A stretch of 64,000 nucleotides of DNA. Origin: AP-16 sp036395835 (GTDB lineage: Bacteria; Pseudomonadota; Alphaproteobacteria; Rhizobiales; Xanthobacteraceae). Below are positions 10,901 through 17,572 of the stretch, in pieces. Under the pieces are notes generated by a model. That model was not told where the DNA came from and did no database searches. It saw only the letters and a program-made list of their open reading frames with translations. The stretch covers positions 32,212 to 96,211 of the forward strand of contig DASWCW010000113.1 in NCBI GenBank assembly GCA_036395835.1, in the 5' to 3' direction. How positions within the stretch are numbered: the first letter of the stretch is position 1; every line of letters begins with the position of its first letter. Made by a program: the position numbers and the translations under genes.

Positions 10901-11739
10901 CGGCCGGTCTCCGCCATGCCGACCACGCCGCCGGCCGGGCCGGACAGAATGGCGTCCTTGCCCTGGAACAGATCCGCGGCCGTGAGCCCGCCCGACGACA
11001 TCATGAACATGAGGCGCGCGCCGGAGCGCGCGCTGTCGAGCTCCTTGGCGACCCGCGCCACGTAGCGGGCGATGATCGGCGAGAGATAGGCGTCGACCAC
11101 GGTGGTGTCGCCGCGGCCGACGAGCTTGATCAGCGGCGAAATCTCGTGGCTCGCGGATACCTGCGGGAAGCCGAGCGCGCGGGCGAGCGCGGCAATGCGC
11201 TCTTCGTGCGCCGGATAACGATAGGCGTGCAGGAACACGATCGCGACCGCGGCGATGCCGTCGGCCTTCGCGCGTTCGAGCGCGGCGCCGGCTTCGGCGA
11301 GATCCGGCTCGCATTCGACCGTGCCGTCGGCGCGCACGCGCTCGCCGATCTCGATGACGCGCTCGTAGAGAATCTCGGGCTTGACGATGTGTCGGGCAAA
11401 AATCTTGGGCCGCGCCTGATAGCCGATTTTCAGCGCGTCGCGGAACCCCCGGGTGGTGACGAGCAGCGTGCGCTCGCCCTTGCGCTCCAAGAGCGCGTTG
11501 GTCGCAACCGTGGTGCCCATCTTGACCGCGCCGATGCGGCCCTGCGGGATCGGCGCGCCCGGCTCGAGCCCGAGCAGATCGCGAATGCCCTGGACCGCGG
11601 CGTCGCGATAGGCCTCCGGATTTTCCGAGAGCAGCTTGTGGGCGACGAGCGTGCCGTCCGGCCTCAAGCCGATCACGTCGGTGAACGTGCCGCCGCGGTC
11701 GATCCAGAACTCCCAGGCTTGTTGCTCGGCAGCGGTCAT
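7999..11739 (-). CDS. Fused hydantoinase A/B (5-oxoprolinase family)
   Basis: A 1246-residue fusion of HyuA-like and HyuB-like domains, the size of 5-oxoprolinase, which opens 5-oxo-L-proline or related cyclic amides with ATP. The HyuA half (about 1-690) starts WEFWIDRGGTFTDVIG, an actin-like ATP-binding signature, with GFDMGGTSTDV later; the HyuB half (about 725-1246) has SIAEQMGVSLQNTAYS and HYADVGG-type metal-site regions (GHHADVGGISPGS). Residues about 563-600 (GEGPPHSGGGG and the flanking Pro/Gly-rich stretch) are an in-frame palindromic repeat insertion absent from the family pattern. The start could also be the ATG at 11757, but AGGAG there abuts the codon. Divergent from an MFS transporter (123-base gap), which may import its substrate. 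Substrate unproven: oxoprolinase, hydantoinase or acetone-carboxylase-like relatives share the fold. Confidence 0.92.
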   Translation of the reverse strand: MTAAEQQAWEFWIDRGGTFTDVIGLRPDGTLVAHKLLSENPEAYRDAAVQGIRDLLGLEPGAPIPQGRIGAVKMGTTVATNALLERKGERTLLVTTRGFRDALKIGYQARPKIFARHIVKPEILYERVIEIGERVRADGTVECEPDLAEAGAALERAKADGIAAVAIVFLHAYRYPAHEERIAALARALGFPQVSASHEISPLIKLVGRGDTTVVDAYLSPIIARYVARVAKELDSARSGARLMFMMSSGGLTAADLFQGKDAILSGPAGGVVGMAETGRVAGLERLIGFDMGGTSTDVSHFDGEYERAFETEVAGVRMRAPMMLIHTVAAGGGSILHFDGARFRVGPDSAGANPGPKCYRRGGPLALTDANVMAGKLIPEFFPKIFGPHQDQPLDAEAVRGAFAALAREVGDDRTPEQVADGFIQIAVENMANAIKKISVQRGYDVTRYALNCFGGAGGQHACLVADALGMTKILIHPFSSLLSAYGMGLAQIRATREQAIEAPFGEEVLDEISSVGRGLGEDARVEVAAQGVGAADVQVHVRAHIRYSGTDTGLIVPAFSIPPRNGEGPPHSGGGGVRAHNNAPPAGLRPATSPEGEVRLAAMKSAFEAAHRARFGFIDASKSLVVEAVSVEAIGASQKFAEPTLPIAGDAPPKAVQHTRFYSGGSWREASVFVRDRLRPGHRLAGPAILIEPHQTLVLEPGWEARITQKNHVMLERIAPLAREKAIGTEADPVMLEIFNNLFMSIAEQMGVSLQNTAYSVNIKERLDFSCAVFDQEGSLVANAPHMPVHLGSMDRAVETIIRENAGTIRQGDVYAINAPYNGGTHLPDITVCTPVFDAPGREILFWVASRGHHADVGGISPGSMSPHATGIEQEGVYIDNFQLVAEGVFRERELEALLTGARYPARNPRQNINDLKAQIAANAKGAQELRKMLAQFGLAVVRAYMGHVQDNAAESVRRVIDRIYDASFAYEMDQGTWIKVKISVDKKRREATVDFTGTSPQQDSNFNAPEPVTRAAVLYVFRVMVDDDIPMNAGCLRPIRIVIPENSMLSPKYPAAVVAGNVETSQAVTNCLFGALGALSAAQGTMNNLNFGNDKYQYYETICSGSPAGPGFDGTDAVHTHMTNTRLTDPEVLEFRYPVLLEDFHIRKHSGGRGKWCAGDGVRRTIRFLEEMDCTILSGHRRVRPFGLAGGEPGQVGENWVRRKDGRVERLQGCDATTIGPGEAVVIQTPTAGGYGDPSERKR
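9941..10051. repeat. Palindromic CCTCCCC element inside the oxoprolinase gene (copy A)
   Basis: Exactly 111 bp, so 37 codons and frame-neutral. It begins with the palindrome ACCTCCCCTtcAGGGGAGGT and ends with CCCTCCCCgttccGGGGAGGG; the centre holds further GC-rich dyads around GGTGGGGC/GACCCCACC. The same terminal palindromes and internal GGTGGGG/CCCCACC dyad occur in copies at 31823-31945, 42314-42429 and 60080-60168. Within the host protein it encodes a Pro/Gly-rich linker between two conserved HyuA segments. Confidence 0.85.
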
Positions 11740-11862
11740 CCGCCCAGTCTGGGGCATCTCCTGCGCGTGCCGCAATCCGTCCCGACGGCGCCGAACCGGC
11801 GCACCGATCTCCGCGTTGTTCCGACGGAGGAACGCGACAGGCGGCCAAGCGCGGAGGCAAGC

Positions 11863-13137
11863 ATGACCAGCGATATGGCAACTCAGCCGGTCTCCGGCGC
11901 CATCGGATGGTACGCCGCGCTCACCCTGAAGGAGAAACGCACGTTCTGGGCCTGCTTCGGCGGCTGGGCGCTCGACGCCATGGACGTGCAGATCTTCAGC
12001 TTTGCGATCCCGGCGATCATTGCTGCCTTTCACATCTCCAACGCCGACGCCGGCCTGATCGGCACCGTCACGCTGCTCACGTCGGCATTCGGCGGGTGGG
12101 TGGCGGGTGCGCTCTCCGACCGCTTCGGGCGCGTGCGCACCCTCCAGATCACCATCCTGTGGTTCGCATTGTTCACGCTGCTCTGCGGGTTTGCGCAAAG
12201 CTACACGCAGCTCCTGATCTTCCGCGCGCTGATGGGCTTCGGCTTCGGCGGCGAATGGGCGGCGGGCGCGGTGCTGATGGGCGAGGTGATCCGGGCGCAG
12301 CACCGCGGCAAGGCGGTCGGCAGCGTGCAGAGCGGCTGGGCGATCGGCTGGGGCGTGGCGGCGCTGATGGCGACGGTGTTCTTCAGCGTGCTGCCGCAGG
12401 ACACCGCATGGCGCGCGCTGTTCTGGGTCGGCGTGCTCCCGGCGTTCCTGGTGTTCTTCATCCGCCGCTTCGTCGACGAGCCGCCGATCTTCGAGGCCGC
12501 TCGGCGCGGCGCCGCGGCGAAAGCCGAAACGGCGAGCTGGGTCGAGATCTTCTCGCCCGCCATGCTCAAAACCACGGTGCTGACCTCGTTGCTGGCGACC
12601 GGCGCGCAGGGCGGCTATTACGCGATCACCACTTGGCTGCCGACCTATCTGAAAACCGAGCGCCAGCTCTCGGTGATCAACACCGGCGGCTACATTGCGG
12701 TCATCATCGTCGGCTCGTTCATCGGCTATCTGGTCGGCGCCTATCTCGCCGACCGCATCGGACGGCGCCCGAACTTCATCCTGTACGCGGTATGCTCGCT
12801 TATCACCGTGCTGGTCTATACGCAGCTGCCGGTCAACGATGCCTGGATGCTTGTCCTGGGCTTTCCGCTGGGCTTCTTCGCCTCCGGCATCTTCTCGGGC
12901 ATGGGTGCGTTCCTGACCGAGAATTTCCCCACCCGCATGCGCGGTTCCGGCCAGGGTTTTGCCTACAATTTCGGCCGCGGCATCGGCGCGCTCAATCCGA
13001 CCTTCGTCGGGCTGTTGAGCGCGGTCCTGCCGCTCGGCCAGTCGATCGGCGTGTTCGCCGGCATCGCCTACGGCATCGTGGTGATCATGGCGCTGCTGCT
13101 GCCGGAAACGCGCGGGCGCGAGCTCACGGCGGATTGA
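11863..13137 (+). CDS. MFS transporter, metabolite:H+ symporter type
   Basis: A 424-residue major facilitator with 12 predicted helices. The first helix contains GGWALDAMDVQIFSF, the hallmark of the aromatic acid/sialic acid type symporters, and the loop after helix 2 carries ALSDRFGRVRTL, the MFS signature. The helix 4-5 region reads GFGFGGEWAAGAVLMGEV. It probably takes up an organic acid together with protons. The start at 11863 has GGAGG seven bases upstream; the open frame continues far upstream only as an antisense shadow of the oxoprolinase. Its divergence from the oxoprolinase gene across 123 bases suggests joint regulation and that the carried substrate is the ring compound or its precursor; this is inference. 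Confidence 0.93.
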   Translation: MTSDMATQPVSGAIGWYAALTLKEKRTFWACFGGWALDAMDVQIFSFAIPAIIAAFHISNADAGLIGTVTLLTSAFGGWVAGALSDRFGRVRTLQITILWFALFTLLCGFAQSYTQLLIFRALMGFGFGGEWAAGAVLMGEVIRAQHRGKAVGSVQSGWAIGWGVAALMATVFFSVLPQDTAWRALFWVGVLPAFLVFFIRRFVDEPPIFEAARRGAAAKAETASWVEIFSPAMLKTTVLTSLLATGAQGGYYAITTWLPTYLKTERQLSVINTGGYIAVIIVGSFIGYLVGAYLADRIGRRPNFILYAVCSLITVLVYTQLPVNDAWMLVLGFPLGFFASGIFSGMGAFLTENFPTRMRGSGQGFAYNFGRGIGALNPTFVGLLSAVLPLGQSIGVFAGIAYGIVVIMALLLPETRGRELTAD

Positions 13138-13146
13138 GATGGTTCG

Positions 13147-14028
13147 TCAGCGCCGCACCCGCATGGTGCGGCCGATCATCAGCGTGACGACGACCGCTGC
13201 CGCGAAGCCGATCGTCTGCAGATCGATCGCTTCGCCATTGACGAGCGCCGCAAGTCCCAAGGTGACGAAGGTCTGCAGCAGCTGCACCTGGGCGGCGCGC
13301 GCGATCCCGGCGAGTTTGAATGCGAGATTCCAGGGAAAGAACGCCACGAATTGGCTCAAGATCGCGACATAGAGCAGCGCCATCCAGGCGTTCACGGGGA
13401 CCGCGCCAGGGTTTTCGGGCGCGAGCAGGAGCGCGATCGCGAGCGACGGCGGCAAGATGAGGACGAGCGCCCAGCTGATCACTTCCCAGCCGGGCATCGC
13501 GAGCACGAGCCGCCCCGAATAGGCGTTGCCGATTGCGCCGGTGGCGATGCCGAGCAGCAAGTAGAGATCTCCGCCCGCAAAGCCGCCGCCGCCGCCCCCG
13601 TGCCACAGCGCGTAGGTCACGACGAGGGCGGTGCCCGCGAAAGCGGTGAGCCAAAATCCGGGGCTCGGCCGCTCGTGCGCGATGAAGGCGCCCGCGAGCG
13701 TGGTCGCGAGCGGCAGAATGCCGACCACGACGCCGCCGTGCGCGGCCGGGACCGTCTGCATCGCGAGCGCGGTCAGCAGCGGAAAGCCGATCGCGGAGCC
13801 CAGCCCCACGATCGCGAGCGCAGCCCAGGTATCGCGCGGCGGCACGCGGGCGCGAAACGCGAGCAGCAAGAGGAGGGCCGCCGTTCCCGCGATGCCGGCA
13901 CGCGCGAAGGTGACGAACCAGGGATCGAGGAACTCTACCGCGAGCCTTGTCGCCGGCAGCGTGCCGCCGAACAGAACGACGCCGACGAAGGCCAGCAGCA
14001 GACCGAGGGTCTCCCGGCGCAGCAACAT
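13147..14028 (-). CDS. DMT superfamily (EamA) transporter
   Basis: A 293-residue membrane protein with about 10 predicted helices arranged as two EamA repeats (about 10-140 and 150-285), the RhaT/YdcZ-like drug/metabolite exporter pattern. Helix-rich glycine/alanine segments such as GVVLFGGTLPATRLAV start each repeat, and a short Gly run (about 143-150) links the halves. Substrate unknown. It converges with the MFS gene (gap 9 bases), so both transcripts must end within or overlap in the 3' regions. Confidence 0.9.
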   Translation of the reverse strand: MLLRRETLGLLLAFVGVVLFGGTLPATRLAVEFLDPWFVTFARAGIAGTAALLLLLAFRARVPPRDTWAALAIVGLGSAIGFPLLTALAMQTVPAAHGGVVVGILPLATTLAGAFIAHERPSPGFWLTAFAGTALVVTYALWHGGGGGGFAGGDLYLLLGIATGAIGNAYSGRLVLAMPGWEVISWALVLILPPSLAIALLLAPENPGAVPVNAWMALLYVAILSQFVAFFPWNLAFKLAGIARAAQVQLLQTFVTLGLAALVNGEAIDLQTIGFAAAVVVTLMIGRTMRVRR

Positions 14029-14151
14029 ACCAGGACGCTAAGCCGGAGCCGTTCTCACGGGCCAGAGCTAATCCATGATGGTCGACAGCTGAAGCAGGAT
14101 GCCCCAAATTGGTGGGGCGCCCGACGGTCTCCCGCCGAGCGCCCCGTATCA

Positions 14152-14560
14152 CGCCAGCCGGCCTGTAAGCCGGGTTCTGTACGGCGCAAAGCAAGAACGC
14201 ACTTCGCGCGTGACGGCCATTCCTCTGGATCGCCGGTTGCCCGGCGTCTCGAGCAACCTACCCGGGCGGCCGATCCGGACATCGATCCGGGGATTGCTCC
14301 CCGTGCCGCCCCTATTCGGTCTTGCTCCCGGTGGGGTTTGCCGTGCCGCCTCCGTTGCCGGAGGCGCGGTGCGCTCTTGCCGCACCGTTTCACCCTTGCC
14401 GCGGGATTTTCACCCCGAGGCGGTCTACGTTTTCTGTGGCACTTTCCCTGGGGTTACCCCCGCCGGACGTTATCCGGCACCGCATGTCCATGGAGCCCGG
14501 ACTTTCCTCCCCGGCGACCTTTCGGTCCTTGCCGGGACGGCCGTCCGGCCGACTGACCCG
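14152..14560 (-). ncRNA. rnpB: RNase P RNA
   Basis: Read on the minus strand, the segment contains the bacterial RNase P RNA landmarks: AGGAAAGTCCGGGCTCCATG near the 5' end, the GGGTGAAACGGTGCGG-type P4/J region, and the 3' ACAGAACCCGGCTTACAGGC segment that pairs with CCATGG-distal P4 sequences, ending in GGCCGGCTGG. About 410 nt, the usual size of the alphaproteobacterial A-type RNA. It is the catalytic subunit that removes 5' leaders of tRNA precursors (and here also of the permuted tmRNA precursor). Any protein ORFs drawn across it are spurious. End positions are approximate. Confidence 0.95.
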
Positions 14561-14563
14561 CTA

Positions 14564-14592
14564 GGAATGGGGAACCGGCGGCATAAGGTCAA
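14564..14592 (-). promoter_or_regulatory. Probable rnpB promoter
   Basis: On the minus strand TTGACC (14587-14592) is followed after exactly 17 bases by CATTCC (14564-14569), placing a transcription start close to the RNase P RNA 5' end. The -35 is near consensus and the -10 is poor. The -35 overlaps the stop codon of the amidase gene next to it. Confidence 0.5.
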
Positions 14593-15392
14593 GGGGCGCG
14601 GGCATTGGCGCCGTTCGCCGCCGCCAGCAAAAAACGCCGGCCGATCACCAAGCGCTCCAGCGTGTCGAGCGTCGAGCCGTCGGCGATGCCGTCGACGCCG
14701 ACGGGGCGGAAATGGCGCTGGAACGCGGCGACGACGTCGCGGGTCTGGTCGCCAAAGAATCCGCTCGGGTTGAGGCCGTAGCCGTATTCGGCCAGCAGGC
14801 CCTGGAGCTGTGACACGCCGGCGTTGCGGTCGCCCAGCTTGAGCACCGGCCCGGCCGCGATCGGCGTGGGCTCGACCCAATGGCCGACGCCCGCCTCGAA
14901 CAGCCGGGCCCAAGGGAATTTCTCGCCGGGGTCCTGCTTGCGGCTCGGCGCCACGTCAGAATGCGCGAGCACGCGGTCGGCGCGGATGAAATTCCGCCCG
15001 CCGATGTCCCGGCACAGCGCGATCACCTGGCGGATCTGCGCTTCCGGAAAATCCGGATAGCCGAAATCGTGTCCCGGATTGGCGATCTCGATCCCGATCG
15101 AGCGCGAGTTGATGTCCTCATCGCCCTCCCAGGAGGACGCGCCGGCATGCCAGGCGCGCCGCGCCTCGGCCACGCACTGGACGATTCGGCCGTCCTCGTG
15201 GACGAAGTAATGCGCGGACACGCCGGGTTCCGGACCGCCGCCGCACAGTCGCTCGAGCGCGGCCTCGGCGCTCTCCATCCCCGTATAGTGCAGCAGGATC
15301 ATGTCGGCGCGCCGATGATCGCGCCGCTCGCCGTGGTTCGGCGAGCTTTTGACCGAGGTTACGAGCGGGGAATCCGGCGCAAAGCCCGACAT
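14589..15392 (-). CDS. N-acetylmuramoyl-L-alanine amidase with peptidoglycan-binding domain
   Basis: A 267-residue AmpD/AmiD-type zinc amidase (Amidase_2) cutting the bond between N-acetylmuramic acid and L-alanine. Zinc ligands are visible at His35 (MILLHYTG) and in AHSDVAPSRKQDPG (His and Asp); SIGIEIANPG is the conserved core strand. A PG_binding_1 domain follows (about 180-255; GDRNAGVSQLQGLLAEYGYG). No clear signal peptide, so cytosolic muropeptide recycling (AmpD-like) and export by another route are both open. Start at ATG 15392; a GTG at 15434 would add 14 residues but has no better ribosome binding site. It is divergent from the dcw cluster, a fitting neighbour for wall metabolism. 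Confidence 0.9.
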   Translation of the reverse strand: MSGFAPDSPLVTSVKSSPNHGERRDHRRADMILLHYTGMESAEAALERLCGGGPEPGVSAHYFVHEDGRIVQCVAEARRAWHAGASSWEGDEDINSRSIGIEIANPGHDFGYPDFPEAQIRQVIALCRDIGGRNFIRADRVLAHSDVAPSRKQDPGEKFPWARLFEAGVGHWVEPTPIAAGPVLKLGDRNAGVSQLQGLLAEYGYGLNPSGFFGDQTRDVVAAFQRHFRPVGVDGIADGSTLDTLERLVIGRRFLLAAANGANARAP

Positions 15393-15516
15393 GGCAACCG
15401 CACGGGATGGAGGATCGTCCTGAGGCGGCGGCACGGGCCCGCCGCAAACCCTTCCTTAAGTTTATACCGCGTTAATCGGTCAATCGGGCGAAGCGCCGTG
15501 AGGCCCGCGCTTTCCA

Positions 15517-15556
15517 TTGACGACCATAATATCCCATGATATCCCAAAAATTCCCA
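15517..15556 (+). promoter_or_regulatory. mraZ promoter with three MraZ boxes
   Basis: Three TCCCA pentamers (TGGGA on the other strand) start at 15532, 15542 and 15552, exactly one helical turn apart. MraZ is known to bind direct TGGGN repeats with 5-base spacers upstream of its own gene. A TTGACG at 15517-15522 with TATCCC 17 bases later (15540-15545) gives a possible promoter overlapped by the boxes, which fits autorepression of the whole dcw cluster. Box orientation is reversed relative to the gene. The leader to the mraZ start is about 130 bases. Confidence 0.65.
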
Positions 15557-15683
15557 TTCGGGTTCTTGCCGGCGGAATCGCAGCCCGTGTCTCGATCCGC
15601 CGGCGGCAGCGGCTCCCATCCCGGGGAAAAAGACGCCGGTGAAACGGCGCATCGGGATCGAGCAGGGCGAGGCGAGGAGCGAC

Positions 15684-16163
15684 ATGGACCGGTTCGTGTC
15701 CAATTTCACGCTGCGCCTCGATGCCAAAGGCCGTGTCTCGATTCCCGCCGCCTACCGCGGCGTGCTGGCGCGGGACGGGTTCGACGGCCTCTACGTCTAT
15801 CCCACCCTCGATCGGCCGGCACTCGATGCGGGAGGCAATGCGCTGCTCGCCGAGATCGAGCAGCTGATCGACCGCTTTCCGCCGTTCTCGGACGAGCGCG
15901 AGGATTTTTCGACGGCGCTCTACGGCACCAGCGAGACGCTGAAGATCGACGGCGAGGGCAGGGTGATCCTGTCCGAACCGCTCAAAGCCCATGCGGAGGT
16001 CACCGAGACGGTCGCCTTCGTCGGGCTCGGCCACAAGTTTCAGATCTGGGAGCCCGAACGCTTCCGCGCGCAGCTCGCGGAGGCCACCGGGAAAGTGCGC
16101 GCGCTCAAGAAGCAATTGGGCTCCCGGATGGCGGCGGAAGACCCGCATGGAGCACGGGAATGA
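15684..16163 (+). CDS. mraZ: MraZ, transcriptional regulator of the dcw cluster
   Basis: A 159-residue protein with two AbrB-like SpoVT/MraZ half domains: RFVSNFTLRLDAKGRVSIPAAYR (about 3-25) and a second one near LKIDGEGRVILSEPLKAHA (about 80-100). The DxKGR and EGRV loops are the conserved DNA-contacting turns. It binds upstream of its own operon and represses division genes. The start ATG 15684 has GAGGAG five bases upstream; the open frame begins earlier but that part is unlike MraZ. Its stop overlaps the rsmH start (ATGA), so the two are translationally coupled. Confidence 0.96.
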   Translation: MDRFVSNFTLRLDAKGRVSIPAAYRGVLARDGFDGLYVYPTLDRPALDAGGNALLAEIEQLIDRFPPFSDEREDFSTALYGTSETLKIDGEGRVILSEPLKAHAEVTETVAFVGLGHKFQIWEPERFRAQLAEATGKVRALKKQLGSRMAAEDPHGARE

Positions 16164-17194
16164 TGATGGGCAGCGACAGCGGGCAACCGGCTGTCGCTGG
16201 CGGACTGGCCCCTCACATTCCCGTGCTCGGTCCGCAGGCGGTCGAGCTGTTGGCCGTGCGCGACCGCGGCGTCTATGTCGACGCCACCTTCGGGGCCGGC
16301 GGGCACGCCGGCGCCATCCTTGCTGCCGGCGACGTGCGCGTTCTCGGGCTCGACCGCGATCCGAGCGCGATTGCGCTGGGGGCCGATCTCGTCGAGCGCG
16401 CGGCGGGGCGCCTCACGCTCGTCGAGACGAATTTCGCCGAGCTCGATGCGGTCGCGCGCGAGTTCGGGTTCGACGCCGTGCAAGGCATCCTGCTCGATCT
16501 CGGCGTCTCCTCGATGCAGCTCGATCGAGCCGAGCGCGGATTCTCGTTCCGGCTCGAAGGGCCGCTCGACATGCGCATGAGCGGTTCCGGGCCGAGCGCA
16601 GCCGATATCCTCGCGCGGGCCTCGGAGCGGGAGCTTGCTTCGATCATCGGTGTGCTCGGCGAGGAACGCCACGCGCGGGCCGTGGCCCGGACGATCGTGG
16701 CGGCGCGACGCGAGCAGGAGATCCGCACCACTTCCGAACTTGCGGCGATCGTCGCGCGGGTCGTCCGCGGGCGCCCCGGCGACATCCATCCCGCCACCCG
16801 CACGTTCCAGGCCCTGCGCATCTTCGTGAACGACGAGCTTCGCAGCCTCGCCGAAGCGCTCGCTGCAGCCGAGCGGCTGCTCGCGCCCGGGGGCCGGCTC
16901 GTCGCGATCGCGTTCCATTCGCTCGAAGACCGCATCGTCAAGACGTTCCTCAACGCGCGCAGCAGGCCAGCCGCCCCCTCGCGCCACCTGCCGGAACGCG
17001 CGCAGGCGGCGCCGAGCTTCCACGTGCTGACCAAGCGCCCGATCGTGCCCGACGAGACGGAAATTTCGGCCAACCCCCGCGCCCGGTCGGCGAAGCTGCG
17101 TGCGGCCGAGCGCACGAGCGCCGCAGCGCAGCCGGCAGAGGCCGAGTTGGTGCCGCGGCTGCCGACGCCGGACGAGATCATGGGGCGAAGCTGA
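16160..17194 (+). CDS. rsmH: 16S rRNA m4C1402 methyltransferase RsmH (MraW)
   Basis: A 344-residue S-adenosylmethionine-dependent enzyme that methylates N4 of C1402 in 16S rRNA together with RsmI. The family start HIPVLGPQAVELL, the SAM-binding VDATFGAGGHAGAIL, GILLDLGVSSMQLD and the C-terminal RLVAIAFHSLEDRIVK are all present. Three consecutive ATG codons begin at 16160; the first overlaps the mraZ stop and has GGAG seven bases upstream. Its stop overlaps the ftsL start by one base (TGATG). Confidence 0.96.
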   Translation: MMMGSDSGQPAVAGGLAPHIPVLGPQAVELLAVRDRGVYVDATFGAGGHAGAILAAGDVRVLGLDRDPSAIALGADLVERAAGRLTLVETNFAELDAVAREFGFDAVQGILLDLGVSSMQLDRAERGFSFRLEGPLDMRMSGSGPSAADILARASERELASIIGVLGEERHARAVARTIVAARREQEIRTTSELAAIVARVVRGRPGDIHPATRTFQALRIFVNDELRSLAEALAAAERLLAPGGRLVAIAFHSLEDRIVKTFLNARSRPAAPSRHLPERAQAAPSFHVLTKRPIVPDETEISANPRARSAKLRAAERTSAAAQPAEAELVPRLPTPDEIMGRS

Positions 17195-17568
17195 TGCTGC
17201 GCATTCTGCATATCGGCGTTTTGGCCGCGCTCGTGCTCGCCGCCGCCGACGTCTACAAGATCAAGTTCGATTCCACGCTGCAGGCCGAGCGCGTCGCCAA
17301 GCTGCGCGCCGAGATCCGCCGCGAGCGCGACGCAATCGCGGCGCTGCGCGCCGAATGGACCGCGCTCGACCGTCCGGAGCGGATCCAGGCGTTGGCGCGC
17401 CGTCACCTGCCGCTCAAGCCGATCGAGATCACCCAACTCGACGCTCTCGACCAATTGCCGGACCGGCCGTTCGATCTGGTGCCGCCGGTGGATTCCATCG
17501 GGATCATGGTCGACATCGATGCGCACGGCGATCGGCCGACCGGAAGCATCCCGGCGGGCCCGCGGTGA
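17194..17568 (+). CDS. ftsL: Cell division protein FtsL
   Basis: A 124-residue bitopic membrane protein of the divisome. A hydrophobic N-terminal helix (about 3-20, IGVLAALVLAAADVY) is followed by a charged heptad-like coiled coil (about 25-55, ERVAKLRAEIRRERDAIAALRAEW) and the short periplasmic tail ending in DRPTGSIPAGPR. With FtsB and FtsQ it activates FtsWI. Sequence conservation is low in the family; the call rests on size, architecture and position between rsmH and ftsI. The downstream ftsI ATG is four bases after its stop. Confidence 0.9.
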   Translation: MLRILHIGVLAALVLAAADVYKIKFDSTLQAERVAKLRAEIRRERDAIAALRAEWTALDRPERIQALARRHLPLKPIEITQLDALDQLPDRPFDLVPPVDSIGIMVDIDAHGDRPTGSIPAGPR

Positions 17569-17572
17569 GCCG

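Noticed and set aside
7957..11862. Very long plus-strand open frame running into the MFS gene
   Set aside because: It is antisense to the intact oxoprolinase gene; His/Arg/Asp-rich composition is that of a G+C-rich reverse frame. Only the part from 11863 is a real protein.
14055..14773. Several ORFs on both strands
   Set aside because: They lie across the RNase P RNA gene, which explains the sequence.
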